Shown here: positions 1 through 8,667 of the stretch, in pieces | Layout of the letters: each line of letters begins with the position of its first letter | Position numbering within the stretch: the stretch's first letter is position 1 | Source: Erwinia sp. E_sp_B01_1 | GTDB taxonomy: Bacteria; Pseudomonadota; Gammaproteobacteria; Enterobacterales; Enterobacteriaceae | NCBI RefSeq assembly: GCF_036865545.1 | Contig: NZ_CP142208.1 | Coordinates: 310,001-374,000, forward strand | Length of the DNA: 64,000 nt | Direction: 5' to 3' | Program-made: the position numbers and the translations under genes | The notes under the pieces: model-generated | What the model was told of the DNA's origin: nothing | The model's input: the letters and a program-made list of their open reading frames with translations, nothing else | The model's database searches: none

Positions 1-1334
1 CGGGAGCTGGGCAGCTCAATCGGGCGTCCAATCCACCAGCCTTTGCCGGTAATGGCATTCAGTGCCGGTTGGCCAAAGGTGGTGTCTGCCAGAATGCCGC
101 TGCGGCCGTTCAGCCCGGCTTCTCCGGCGGCTTCTTCTGCCGCCCGGAGCAGCAGCATTTTCAGCTCTGGCAGGCGGTGCGTATCAACACCCGCCTCGTT
201 GGCCATATCCACCAGTTGCTTACGGTGGTCAAAGGCAAAGACGCACAGTTCCGGCCACTGCTGTTTGCGCGTGGTGACGCGGTGAAGGTGGTTAAGACGG
301 CTGTCCAGATCCGGGCGTTTGACCTCATTGTCGCGGCTCAGGAAATCATCCAGTTCGGCTTTGGTTGGCATGGCCGGAGCGCATCCGTGACGGGAAACCA
401 CCAGCGCGCCGCAGGCGTTGGCATAGCGGCAGGCCTGTTCCCAGCTTTCATCATTCAGCCAGCCGCGCAGCAGGCCAGACATAAAAGCATCGCCCGCGCC
501 CAGCACGTTAAGTACTTCCACGCGCACGCCACTCTGAAGCTTAGTCTGCTCCCAGCTGTCCGGGATTTCGCCTTCAAGTACCACGCAGCCCATCGGCCCA
601 CGCTTACAGACCAGCGTCGCCTGGGTCGACTGACGGACATTTTTTAACGCGGTAAGCGTATCCGTGCTGCCTCCGGCAATATGGAACTCCTCTTCCGTAC
701 CCACCACCAGATCGAAATAGTGCAGCACTTCCTGCAGCTGTTGGGTGACGTGCTGAGATTCAACAAAGCGAGTTTCGCCGTCGCCCAGCGAGGTCAGCCC
801 CCACAACACCGGGCGATAATCGATGTCGAGCGCGGTGCGCAGCCCGTTACTGCGGGCGATATCCAGGGCTTTCAACACCGCAGCGCGGGTATCAGGATGG
901 GAGAGATGTGTCCCGGTCACGGCTACGGCTCGCGAAGAGGCGATGTAATCTTCTTGAATGTCATCCGGCGTCAGGCCCATATCAGCGCAGTTATCGCGGT
1001 AGAACACCAGCGGGAAGGTATCCTGATCCTTGATGCCAAGGATCACCAGCCCGGTAAGACGGGTTTTATCAGTAATCAGGCATTCAGTATCAGCCCCGAC
1101 ACGCTGCAGTTCTTCACGCAGAAAGCGGCCCATATGCTCGTCACCTACGCGAGCCAGCATGCCAGATTTCAGGCCTTGAATTGCGGTGCCGTAAGCCACG
1201 TTGCCTGATGATCCACCGAGGTATTTAGAAAAGGTGCTCATATCTTCAAGGCGTGCGCCAATTTGCTGGCCATAAAGGTCAACGGCAATGCGGCCGATAC
1301 AAATCACATCAAGCCGTTTCTGTTGTGTACTCAT
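1..1334 (-). CDS. iolC: IolC, 5-dehydro-2-deoxygluconokinase with C-terminal DUF2090 domain (partial, 3' end outside window)
   Basis: The frame is open from the ATG at 1334 to the left edge, about 444 codons. The N-terminus (MSTQQKRLDVICIGRIAVDL) and a PfkB-type signature LNVLGAGDAF near 483-512 identify a ribokinase-family sugar kinase. Beyond the kinase, text such as FAFDHRKQLVDMANEAG matches the DUF2090 domain fused to IolC in enterobacteria. IolC phosphorylates 5-dehydro-2-deoxygluconate in the cytoplasmic inositol pathway. It is divergent from iolD, with a 544-bp intergenic region. The window cuts off the last part of the DUF2090 domain, so whether the gene is complete is unknown. The frame was checked at both ends and is uninterrupted. 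Confidence 0.9.
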   Translation of the reverse strand, partial: MSTQQKRLDVICIGRIAVDLYGQQIGARLEDMSTFSKYLGGSSGNVAYGTAIQGLKSGMLARVGDEHMGRFLREELQRVGADTECLITDKTRLTGLVILGIKDQDTFPLVFYRDNCADMGLTPDDIQEDYIASSRAVAVTGTHLSHPDTRAAVLKALDIARSNGLRTALDIDYRPVLWGLTSLGDGETRFVESQHVTQQLQEVLHYFDLVVGTEEEFHIAGGSTDTLTALKNVRQSTQATLVCKRGPMGCVVLEGEIPDSWEQTKLQSGVRVEVLNVLGAGDAFMSGLLRGWLNDESWEQACRYANACGALVVSRHGCAPAMPTKAELDDFLSRDNEVKRPDLDSRLNHLHRVTTRKQQWPELCVFAFDHRKQLVDMANEAGVDTHRLPELKMLLLRAAEEAAGEAGLNGRSGILADTTFGQPALNAITGKGWWIGRPIELPSS

Positions 1335-1878
1335 ACCTTTTTTCCTTCTTTAATAAGCCGGCTTAGCTGAGCTTTTTCAGCGCTTTCGCCAGAACCTGAC
1401 ACCCGGACTGAATATGAGCCTGAGTATGGAGAATAAAAATTTCAACTTCAATACAAAATGAAATTTATACCCCAAAAGTGTGAAGTGGATAAAACTCTTG
1501 AACAGGGTATCCACGGCGATCGAATCTCCTGCTCTGTTCCCCCTGTACAGGCAATGTGAAGCCGCTCCCAATGTGAGAAATCTGTAGTTGAGAAGCCATT
1601 GAAGTGAAACGAATTTTCCCATCTTTCTTATAACCTCATCTTATTGTTTCAAATCTGGACGCACAGTCATCTTTATCAGCGTCATTTCACCGCATAATTT
1701 GATCTCACTCGCAAAATGAAATGTTTCTTCTGTAGTCGTGTTTAATGAAAAAAATATTTGTTTATAATCGCTTCACGTTTCACTTACAGCCATCGCCCAT
1801 TGTCAACAACCGGTGGCGAACAAGACTACGAACCCCGGAAGGTTTCTGACTTTCCGCCGTACCGTAAAGGAAGAGCAA
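1335..1878. promoter_or_regulatory. Divergent iolC/iolD control region
   Basis: This AT-rich stretch of 544 bp separates the divergent iolC and iolD genes and contains no convincing gene. It holds an 8-bp inverted repeat (1437-1466), a second copy of the motif CAAAATGAAAT near 1712, and a purine-rich ribosome-binding site (AAAGGAAGAG, 1866-1875) just before the iolD start. No transcription regulator for the pathway lies in the window, so which protein acts here (an IolR-type RpiR-family repressor is usual) is inference. Confidence 0.5.
1437..1466. promoter_or_regulatory. Inverted repeat, candidate repressor operator
   Basis: AAATTTCA (1437-1444) and TGAAATTT (1459-1466) form a perfect 8-bp inverted repeat with a 14-bp spacer, in the divergent promoter region of the inositol genes. 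The half-site core AAAATGAAAT recurs as a direct copy at 1713-1722. Geometry and position fit an operator for a dimeric regulator such as IolR, but no consensus was checked. Confidence 0.35.
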
Positions 1879-3819
1879 ATGGGTAAGATCAGACTCACCA
1901 CAGCACAGGCTCTGGTCAGATTTCTGGATAACCAGTATCTGTCGGTAGATGGCGTTGAAACCAAATTTGTAAAAGGGATCTTTGCCATCTTTGGGCACGG
2001 CAACGTGCTGGGAATAGGGCAGGCGCTTGAGCAGGACAGCGGTGACCTGGTGGTGCATCAGGGGCGCAACGAGCAGGGGATGGCACATGCCGCCATCGGC
2101 TACGCCAAACAGAAACTGCGCCGGGAAATCATTGCCTGTACTTCTTCTGTCGGGCCTGGTGCGGCCAATATGATCACCGCAGCGGGCACCGCATCCGCTA
2201 ACCGTATTCCTTTATTACTGCTGCCAGGCGACGTGTTTGCCACCCGCCAGCCAGACCCGGTGCTGCAGCAGATTGAACAAAGCCATGACCTGAGCATCAG
2301 CACCAATGATGCCTTCCGTGCCGTCAGCAAATACTGGGATCGTGTAAATCGCCCGGAGCAGTTGATGACCGCCTGCATCAACGCCATGCGTGTGCTGACT
2401 GACCCGGCGGAAACCGGGGCGGTGACAATTTCCCTGCCGCAGGATGTGCAGGGCGAGGCGTATGACTATCCGGATTACTTCTTCCAGAAACGCGTGCACC
2501 TGCTGGATCGTCGTCTGCCAACGGAAGCGCAACTGTCAGCAGCCCTGAAGCTGATCGCCGGTAAGCGTAAACCGATCATTGTCTGCGGCGGCGGGGTGAA
2601 ATATTCAGAAGCCGGTGAGGCGCTGCGTCAGTTTGCCGAGCGCCATCAGATTCCGTTTGCCGAAACCCAGGCTGGCAAAGGCACGCTTGTTTCCGATCAT
2701 CCGCTCAACGTTGGTGGTGTGGGTGAAACGGGCTGTCTGGCCGCAAACCTGCTGGCAAAAGAGGCCGATCTGGTGATTGGAGTAGGCACGCGCTATACCG
2801 ATTTCACCACAGCTTCGAAATGGATATTCCACAATCCGGACGTCAGCTACATCAATATCAACGTCAGCTCTTTCGACGCCTATAAGCTGGATGCCGTGCA
2901 GGTGGTGGCAGATGCCCGTGAAGCGCTGACGGCGCTGGATGAAAGGCTGGCAGCACAGGGCTTTACCAGCGGCTGGGGGGAGAAAATTTCCCAGGCGCAA
3001 AGCAAACTGTTGAAAGAGACCCAGCGCGTTTATCAGGCGGTTTACAGCAACGACGGTTTTATCCCGGAAATTGACGATCATCTGGATCGTGAAGCGGTCT
3101 ATGCCGAATTTAACCGCCTGACAGACTCGTTTTTGACACAGAGCAGCGTGCTGGGGACGCTGAATGAACATCTCCCAAAGAACTCGGTGATAGTCGCCGC
3201 TGCAGGTAGCCTGCCGGGTGACCTTCAGCGCGTCTGGCGCACTAAAGATTACAACAGCTATCACGTGGAGTATGGCTACTCCTGCATGGGCTACGAGGTC
3301 AGCGCCTCGCTGGGCGTAAAGCTGGCTGAGCCGCATCGTGAGGTTTACACCCTGGTAGGAGATGGCTCCTTTATGATGCTGCACTCGGAGCTGGTCACCT
3401 CCATCCAGGAGGGGGCCAAAATCAACGTGGTGCTGTTCGATAACATGACCAACGGCTGCATTAATAACCTGCAGATGGAACACGGTATGGACAGTTTCAC
3501 CACCGAATTCCGCTTCCGCAATGCCGAAGGCGGCAAGCTGAACGGGGGCTTTGTGCCGGTGGACTTCGCGGCAATTGCCGGAGGCTATGGCTGTAAAACT
3601 TACCGCGTGACCACGCTTGAACAGTTAAAAGACGCGCTGGAAGATGCGCGAAAACAGACCGTTTCTACCCTGATTGATATCAAAGTGCTGCCAAAAACCA
3701 TGGTGCACAAATACTTCAGCTGGTGGCGCGTCGGCGGCGCTCAGGTTTCTGATTCTGAACGTGTGGATGCCGTGGCACGGATGCTGAACGAGCATATCGG
3801 CCAGGCTCGCGAATACTGA
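1879..3819 (+). CDS. iolD: IolD, 3D-(3,5/4)-trihydroxycyclohexane-1,2-dione hydrolase
   Basis: A 646-residue thiamine-diphosphate enzyme that opens the ring of the trihydroxycyclohexanedione formed by IolE, giving 5-deoxyglucuronate. The C-terminal ThDP-binding motif is visible as GDGSFMM followed by [10 protein letters not shown] (about residues 493-535), and the N-terminal pyrimidine-binding domain has the typical acetolactate-synthase-like [18 protein letters not shown]. The ATG at 1879 was chosen over an upstream in-frame start at 1813 because AAAGGAAGAG lies just before it and the length then matches the family. It is the first gene of the rightward iolDGHE set. Confidence 0.95.
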   Translation: MGKIRLTTAQALVRFLDNQYLSVDGVETKFVKGIFAIFGHGNVLGIGQALEQDSGDLVVHQGRNEQGMAHAAIGYAKQKLRREIIACTSSVGPGAANMITAAGTASANRIPLLLLPGDVFATRQPDPVLQQIEQSHDLSISTNDAFRAVSKYWDRVNRPEQLMTACINAMRVLTDPAETGAVTISLPQDVQGEAYDYPDYFFQKRVHLLDRRLPTEAQLSAALKLIAGKRKPIIVCGGGVKYSEAGEALRQFAERHQIPFAETQAGKGTLVSDHPLNVGGVGETGCLAANLLAKEADLVIGVGTRYTDFTTASKWIFHNPDVSYININVSSFDAYKLDAVQVVADAREALTALDERLAAQGFTSGWGEKISQAQSKLLKETQRVYQAVYSNDGFIPEIDDHLDREAVYAEFNRLTDSFLTQSSVLGTLNEHLPKNSVIVAAAGSLPGDLQRVWRTKDYNSYHVEYGYSCMGYEVSASLGVKLAEPHREVYTLVGDGSFMMLHSELVTSIQEGAKINVVLFDNMTNGCINNLQMEHGMDSFTTEFRFRNAEGGKLNGGFVPVDFAAIAGGYGCKTYRVTTLEQLKDALEDARKQTVSTLIDIKVLPKTMVHKYFSWWRVGGAQVSDSERVDAVARMLNEHIGQAREY

Positions 3820-3854
3820 TTCTGACTTTTTCCTTATCACTCTGTTTTTTGGAA

Positions 3855-3902
3855 CGGACACCCGGCCACTGCCAGCACATAACTGGCAGGGTTAAGTGTC
3901 CG
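3855..3902. other. Two-tier stem-loop between iolD and iolG
   Basis: CGGACAC (3855-3861) pairs with GTGTCCG (3896-3902), and inside it CTGCCAG (3869-3875) pairs with CTGGCAG (3883-3889). No T-run follows, so it is not a standard terminator. It could stabilise or process the iolD-iolG mRNA. Confidence 0.5.
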
Positions 3903-3931
3903 TGCTGAACCCTACCTATCAAGGACATTGT

Positions 3932-4945
3932 ATGACTCTGAAACTTGGCGTTATTGGTACCGGTGCTATCGGTCAGGAACATATCCGTCGCTGCAGCAAA
4001 GTATTGCAGGGGGCCAAAGTGGTCGCCGTCTCGGATATCAATATCGAAGGGGCTAAAGGGATCGTCAGCCGTTTAGGCCTTGATGCGGAAGTCTATGCCA
4101 ACGGCCATGATGTTATCCGTTCAGCGGATGTGGATGCGCTGATTGTCACCTCCTGGGATCCGACTCACGAAGAGTTCACTCTGGCTGCAATCGCTGCGGG
4201 TAAGCCGGTCTTTTGTGAAAAGCCACTGGCATTGAGTGCCGAAGGCTGCCGCCGCGTTGTGGATGCCGAAATCGCTTACGGTAAGCGCCTGGTACAGGTC
4301 GGTTTTATGCGCCCATACGATGCAGGCTACCGTGCGCTTAAGCAGGTGATCGTTAACGGAGATATCGGCGAGCCCCTGATGCTGCATTGCGCGCACCGTA
4401 ACCCCACTGTGCCAGAGAGTTACACCACGGATATGGCGATCACCAACACGCTGATCCACGAGCTGGACGTGCTGCGCTGGCTGACCGAGGACGACTATAA
4501 AACCGTTCAGGTGGTCTTCCCCCGCTCCACTAAAAACAGCCATGCCAGGCTGCGTGACCCGCAGATTGTCCTGTTCGAAACCCAGAAAGGTACCCGTATA
4601 GACGTCGAGATATTCGTCAACTGTGCCTACGGCTATGACATTCAGTGTGAAGTGGTAGGTGAAACCGGTATTGCGAAGCTGCCTGAACCGGCCTCGGTGC
4701 AGATGCGCAAAGAGGCGAAGCTGGCCACCACTATCCTGACCGACTGGAAAGACCGCTTTATTGATGCCTACGACGTTGAGCTGCAGGCCTTCATCAACGA
4801 TGCCACCAGCGGCAAGCTGCAGGGGCCGTCAGCCTGGGATGGTTTTGCCGCCTCCGTTGCTGCCGATGCCTGCCTTCGTGCGCAGGAGAGTGGCGCTATA
4901 GAGCCCGTTGAGCTTCCGCCTCGTCCGGCGTTCTACAACAAATAA
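3932..4945 (+). CDS. iolG: IolG, myo-inositol 2-dehydrogenase
   Basis: A 337-residue Gfo/Idh/MocA-family oxidoreductase that catalyses the first step of inositol catabolism, NAD-dependent oxidation of myo-inositol to scyllo-inosose. The N-terminal Rossmann motif [12 protein letters not shown], the family motif CEKPLA near residue 95 and the helix [11 protein letters not shown] are visible. The ATG at 3932 has AAGGA seven bases upstream and is preferred to an in-frame start at 3896 that lies in the hairpin. The intergenic gap to iolD is 112 bp, and iolH follows after 59 bp. Confidence 0.94.
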   Translation: MTLKLGVIGTGAIGQEHIRRCSKVLQGAKVVAVSDINIEGAKGIVSRLGLDAEVYANGHDVIRSADVDALIVTSWDPTHEEFTLAAIAAGKPVFCEKPLALSAEGCRRVVDAEIAYGKRLVQVGFMRPYDAGYRALKQVIVNGDIGEPLMLHCAHRNPTVPESYTTDMAITNTLIHELDVLRWLTEDDYKTVQVVFPRSTKNSHARLRDPQIVLFETQKGTRIDVEIFVNCAYGYDIQCEVVGETGIAKLPEPASVQMRKEAKLATTILTDWKDRFIDAYDVELQAFINDATSGKLQGPSAWDGFAASVAADACLRAQESGAIEPVELPPRPAFYNK

Positions 4946-5004
4946 GCTTCTTTTCCCCCACCCTGTGTGGGGGAACCACTGAATTGAATTGCCGGGAGTT
5001 AGAG

Positions 5005-5887
5005 ATGAAAATCGCTTTTGACGTTGATGTCATCAAAGAGATGGGCATTACTAAAATGGTCCATCAGGTGGCTGACTGGGGCTATAAATATATTGAGCAG
5101 TCGCCCCATCCGCAGATCAACCCCTTCTATAAACATCCCAAAGCCAGCCGTGAAATTATCACTGAATATAAAAACGCGCTGCGTGAAACCGGCGTCGAGA
5201 TCTCCTCATTTATCGTGGTTTATCGCTGGTCCGGCCCGGATGAGGCCCGTCGTCAGGCTGCCGTCCGGAACTGGAAACGCATGATTGAGATAGCCGTGGA
5301 AACCGGCGTTCAGGTGATCAATACCGAACTCTCCGGCACGCCTAACGAGCCGGAAATCTGTGAAGAGATGTTCTATCGCTCGATGGAGGAGCTCCTGCCG
5401 ATCGTCGAACGTGAAGGCATCCGCATCGAAATCCAGTCTCATCCCTGGGATTTCTGCGAAGAGAACAATGAGACCGTCGATTTGGTGAAGTCTTTCCGCA
5501 GTGAGAACATCAAATATTTGTACAGCGTGCCGCACACCTTCTTTTATGACAAAGGCAAAGGCGATGTGAAGCGCATGCTGGAATACGCCGGTAGCGATCT
5601 GTCACACGTGCTGATTGCCGATACCATGAATCACACCAAGCATTGTCGTTACATCGTCAATCCGCCGGGCGTGGATGCCACCATTCACCAGCATGTGGGT
5701 GTGGGAGAAGGGGAAGTGGACTTTGACACCCTGTTCCAGACTCTGAAGGAGATGGATTTTGCCAACCGCACATACAAAGTGGGGGGAATCTGTCATTGCC
5801 TCTTCGCTGTTTGGTTACCCGGAAAAAATGAAGCGTCAGGCCGTGGAGACCCGCGAGCTGATTGAGCGTGAGCTGCTGAACAGATAA
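5005..5887 (+). CDS. iolH: IolH, inositol-cluster xylose-isomerase-like TIM-barrel protein (frameshifted near 3' end)
   Basis: The N-terminal 260 residues ([19 protein letters not shown] through [14 protein letters not shown]) match IolH, a sugar-phosphate isomerase/epimerase-like protein of inositol operons whose exact reaction is unsettled. As written, the frame runs into 28 unrelated residues and stops at 5863-5865. A shift at the G6 run 5781-5786 restores the expected tail ([20 protein letters not shown]) with a stop at 5885-5887. Restoring the usual KVGGE would need two more G; removing one G would also fix the frame. With the tail the length is about 293-294 residues, normal for IolH. 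The start at 5005 follows GGGAG. It is probably an assembly error rather than a pseudogene. Confidence 0.85.
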
Positions 5888-5921
5888 CGCCCTGCGGCCC
5901 TATTTCTTGCGAGAGATGAAG

Positions 5922-6818
5922 ATGAACAAAGACAATGTGAAGCTGGCGATAGCCCCGATTGGCTGGACCAACGACGATATGCCGGAGCTGGGCGCAGAAA
6001 ATACCTTTCAGCAAACGGTCAGTGAGATGGCGCTGGCTGGTTTTACCGGCAGTGAAGTGGGAAGTAAATATCCGCGGGATCCGGCGGTGCTGAAACCGAT
6101 GCTGGAAAGCCGGGGTCTGCAAATCTGCAATGCCTGGTTCAGCACCTTTTTTGCCAATGGCGACAAAGCAAAAACCATTGATGAGTTTATTAATCATCGT
6201 GATTTCCTGCATGCCATGGGAGCAAAAGTGATCGGCTGCTCAGAGCAGAGCAAAAGCATCCAGGGTACGACGTTAGCCGTGCTGGAAGAGAAACCGTACT
6301 TCACTGACGAAGAGTGGCAACTGACGGCAGAGGGCTATAACGAGCTGGCGAAACTGGCGGCAGAAAAAGGCATGCAGGTTTGTCTGCACCACCATATGGG
6401 CACTGCGATCCAGACCACCGAAGAAATTGATCGCTTTATGGCTGCCACCAACGAAGATGTCTACCTGCTGTTTGATACGGGCCATGCTTACTACTCGGAA
6501 GGGAGTCAGGCCGCGATGCTGGCTATCCTGAAAAAGTATCTGCCGCGCATCAATCATGTGCATCTGAAAGATGTGCGCGATGAGGTGGTGGCGCAGGTCA
6601 GAAGCCAGAAGCTGTCGTTCCTCGACGGCGTGAAAAAAGGCACTTTCACCGTACCGGGTGATGGCGTAATCGACTTTATGCCGGTGTTTAAAATTCTGGA
6701 CGAGGCGGGATATAAAGGCTGGATGGTTGTGGAGGCGGAGCAGGATCCAGCCTTAGCCAATCCCTATGAGTATGCGGTGAAAGCCAGGAAATATATTCGC
6801 GAGTACGCGGGTTTGTAA
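5922..6818 (+). CDS. iolE: IolE, myo-inosose-2 dehydratase
   Basis: A 298-residue TIM-barrel enzyme that removes water from scyllo-inosose, acting between IolG and IolD. The opening [20 protein letters not shown], the metal-site region [20 protein letters not shown] and the C-terminal [11 protein letters not shown] are characteristic. Three starts are possible: TTG 5907, ATG 5916 and ATG 5922. The last has GAGAG six bases upstream and gives the family length (about 297). It lies 34 bp after the restored iolH stop and is followed by a strong terminator, so it is the last gene of this transcript. Confidence 0.93.
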   Translation: MNKDNVKLAIAPIGWTNDDMPELGAENTFQQTVSEMALAGFTGSEVGSKYPRDPAVLKPMLESRGLQICNAWFSTFFANGDKAKTIDEFINHRDFLHAMGAKVIGCSEQSKSIQGTTLAVLEEKPYFTDEEWQLTAEGYNELAKLAAEKGMQVCLHHHMGTAIQTTEEIDRFMAATNEDVYLLFDTGHAYYSEGSQAAMLAILKKYLPRINHVHLKDVRDEVVAQVRSQKLSFLDGVKKGTFTVPGDGVIDFMPVFKILDEAGYKGWMVVEAEQDPALANPYEYAVKARKYIREYAGL

Positions 6819-6825
6819 GCCGTAA

Positions 6826-6869
6826 AAAAAGCAAAAGCCCCTGGCAAGATACTTGCAGGGGCTTTTTTT
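6826..6869. terminator. Bidirectional rho-independent terminator (iolE / dcrB)
   Basis: AAAAGCCCCTG (6833-6843) pairs with CAGGGGCTTTT (6856-6866), with an A-run on the left and a T-run on the right. It can therefore stop transcription from iolE on the plus strand and dcrB on the minus strand. It overlaps the dcrB stop codon. Confidence 0.9.
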
Positions 6870-7425
6870 ACTTCAGCTTGATGGTTTTGATGATGCTCTC
6901 AGCATCTGTCTGAGACTGCTGCTGGTTATCTGCAGGCAGAGTAATCTGCATAGTCAGCAGTTTGCCGTCAACTTTGGCTAACACTACTGAAGACCAGGAA
7001 GACTGGTTTTTAGCAGAGATCACCGAGTCCAGCTGCTGGGCAGGCTGGCCATTCAGATCGACAGACTTGTTGGTGACGACCTGTAGCTGTGGATCACGGT
7101 TACGCTGCTGCTGCTCAAGACGTTTTGCCAGCACGTCCAGACCTTCAGTGGTGGAATCCCCTTCGATCACAATAATCGCTTTCTGACCTGATGCATCGGC
7201 ATAGACGTGCATGTTATTGGCCTGGGTGCCGAGCTTGCCGCTCTGATCGGACATTCCGGCTGGCAGCGCAAAGCTCAGCTTGCCATCCATCAGGGTCACA
7301 TTCTGGCTGCTCTGGCTGCTACTGGTGCCATTGTCGTCGGCTGCGGCTTTATCATCTTTGCCGTCGCAGGCGGCCAGTCCGACCACCAGTAAACCAATAC
7401 CGGCATATTTCAGTAAGTTACGCAT
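6868..7425 (-). CDS. dcrB: DcrB, inner-membrane lipoprotein
   Basis: A 185-residue lipoprotein closely similar to E. coli DcrB (for example [19 protein letters not shown] and [11 protein letters not shown]). The signal peptide [20 protein letters not shown] ends in the lipobox LAAC with the lipidated Cys at residue 20. An acidic and Ser-rich linker follows before the folded domain. In E. coli DcrB is needed for phage C1/C6 adsorption and has a role in lipoprotein maturation. It keeps its usual place beside yhhQ. Confidence 0.93.
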   Translation of the reverse strand: MRNLLKYAGIGLLVVGLAACDGKDDKAAADDNGTSSSQSSQNVTLMDGKLSFALPAGMSDQSGKLGTQANNMHVYADASGQKAIIVIEGDSTTEGLDVLAKRLEQQQRNRDPQLQVVTNKSVDLNGQPAQQLDSVISAKNQSSWSSVVLAKVDGKLLTMQITLPADNQQQSQTDAESIIKTIKLK

Positions 7426-7524
7426 TATGATCCCTTTTTACGTTAGTCATGTGCTGATTTACAGCCATTCATAAAATAGTAATCAGCAGGCAAAAGCAAC
7501 CTGCTCTCTGTCACAGAATGCAGC

Positions 7525-8193
7525 TTAGCCGAAGTTGGCCTGGGTGAGGCGGGATTTTTCCGCAAGGCGTTTCAGCATGGCATTCAACAGCAGGCCATAA
7601 GCGGGCAAAAAGAAAATCATGCAGATAAGCACTTTGAAGCTGTAATCCACCAGAGCAATCTCGACCCAGTTCTGCGCCATAAAAGCATCGGGGCTTTTAT
7701 AGAAGGCGATAAAGAAGAAGGCCAGCGTGTCACTGATATTGCCAAGGAACATGGCGGAAGCCGGTGCTATCCACCACTGCGGCAGCTGGCGCAGACGGTT
7801 AAAGACGTGCACGTCCAGTATCTGACCCAGCGCGTAGGCCATAAAACTGGCGCAGGCGATGCGGGCGACAAACAGATTGACCTCTTTCAGCGCGGCAAAA
7901 CCCTGCCATTCTCCCTGATAGAAGAGGGCTGAAACGCCGTAGGAGATAAACAGGGCCGGGATCATTACCGCCAGAATAATGCGACGAGCCAGCGGCGCAC
8001 CAAAAATTCGCACGGTCAGATCGGTGGCAAGAAAGATAAACGGGAAGCTGAAGGCGCCCCAGGTGGTGTGGAAACCGAAAACAGAGATCGGCAGTTGCAC
8101 CAGATAGTTACTGGAAGTGATCACCAGTACATGAAACAGCGACAGCCAGACCAACGCATGCATGCGCTGATTTTTTGAAAAAGAAATCATCAT
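7525..8193 (-). CDS. yhhQ: YhhQ, queuosine-precursor (7-cyano-7-deazaguanine) transporter
   Basis: A 222-residue integral membrane protein of the VUT/YhhQ family, which imports preQ0/preQ1 for tRNA queuosine synthesis. Several hydrophobic segments are visible, with the highly conserved FGFHTTWGAFSFPFIFLATD and the central YALGQILDVHVFNRLR. The start at 8193 (AAAAAGG four bases upstream) matches the E. coli length of 221. An in-frame extension to 8262 has no support. Intergenic spacing to dcrB is 99 bp. Confidence 0.93.
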   Translation of the reverse strand: MMISFSKNQRMHALVWLSLFHVLVITSSNYLVQLPISVFGFHTTWGAFSFPFIFLATDLTVRIFGAPLARRIILAVMIPALFISYGVSALFYQGEWQGFAALKEVNLFVARIACASFMAYALGQILDVHVFNRLRQLPQWWIAPASAMFLGNISDTLAFFFIAFYKSPDAFMAQNWVEIALVDYSFKVLICMIFFLPAYGLLLNAMLKRLAEKSRLTQANFG

Positions 8194-8388
8194 GTGACCT
8201 TTTTGAAGATTGGGGTGAGGGAACCCAATGAAAATTGTATCGCCAGGGCGATTGCGCGGCATCTTACCGAATCATCCTGCCATTGCAATGGTTAATTTTA
8301 GCGCAAACGTTATCGTCTGCAGCGGACTTGCAGATGCAAAAGGGGAGGGTAAACTAAACGCAGTTTTTTTACGTTTAATGAGAGTGCT

Positions 8389-8640
8389 ATGAGCGATCTG
8401 TTCGCCAACCCCGATCAAACCCTGGATGCCTTGGGCCTGCGCTGCCCGGAGCCTGTAATGATGGTGCGCAAAGCCGTGCGCCATATGCAGGAGGGCGAAA
8501 CCCTGCTGATTATTGCTGACGATCCGGCAACCACCCGCGATATCCCCGGCTTCTGTCGTTTTATGGAACATACGCTGGTCGCCCAACTGACAGAGCAGGT
8601 ACCCTATAAGTATCTGTTGAGAAAAGGGCTTCCGGGCTGA
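8389..8640 (+). CDS. tusA: TusA, sulfurtransferase for tRNA 2-thiouridine
   Basis: An 83-residue cytosolic sulfur carrier. The catalytic Cys19 lies in the family motif RCPEPVM. TusA accepts persulfide sulfur from IscS and passes it to TusBCD for s2U34 modification of tRNA; it also feeds molybdenum-cofactor synthesis. Full length and highly conserved with E. coli TusA. It is convergent with zntA; only 13 bp, part of a small hairpin, separate the two stop codons. Confidence 0.96.
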   Translation: MSDLFANPDQTLDALGLRCPEPVMMVRKAVRHMQEGETLLIIADDPATTRDIPGFCRFMEHTLVAQLTEQVPYKYLLRKGLPG

Positions 8641-8667
8641 GCGCAAACCCGTATCAGGATTTGCGCA
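8641..8667. terminator. Small hairpin between convergent tusA and zntA
   Basis: GCGCAAA (8641-8647) pairs with TTTGCGC (8661-8667) across a 13-base loop, spanning the tusA stop and the last zntA codons. There is no T-run, so terminator activity is uncertain. Confidence 0.35.

Noticed and set aside
69..1208. Long plus-strand frames antisense to iolC
   Set aside because: They mirror iolC codons; the minus-strand kinase has clear motifs.
1377..1622. Minus-strand open frame of 81 residues in the iolC/iolD gap
   Set aside because: No family resemblance, no ribosome-binding site, and it spans the AT-rich control region.
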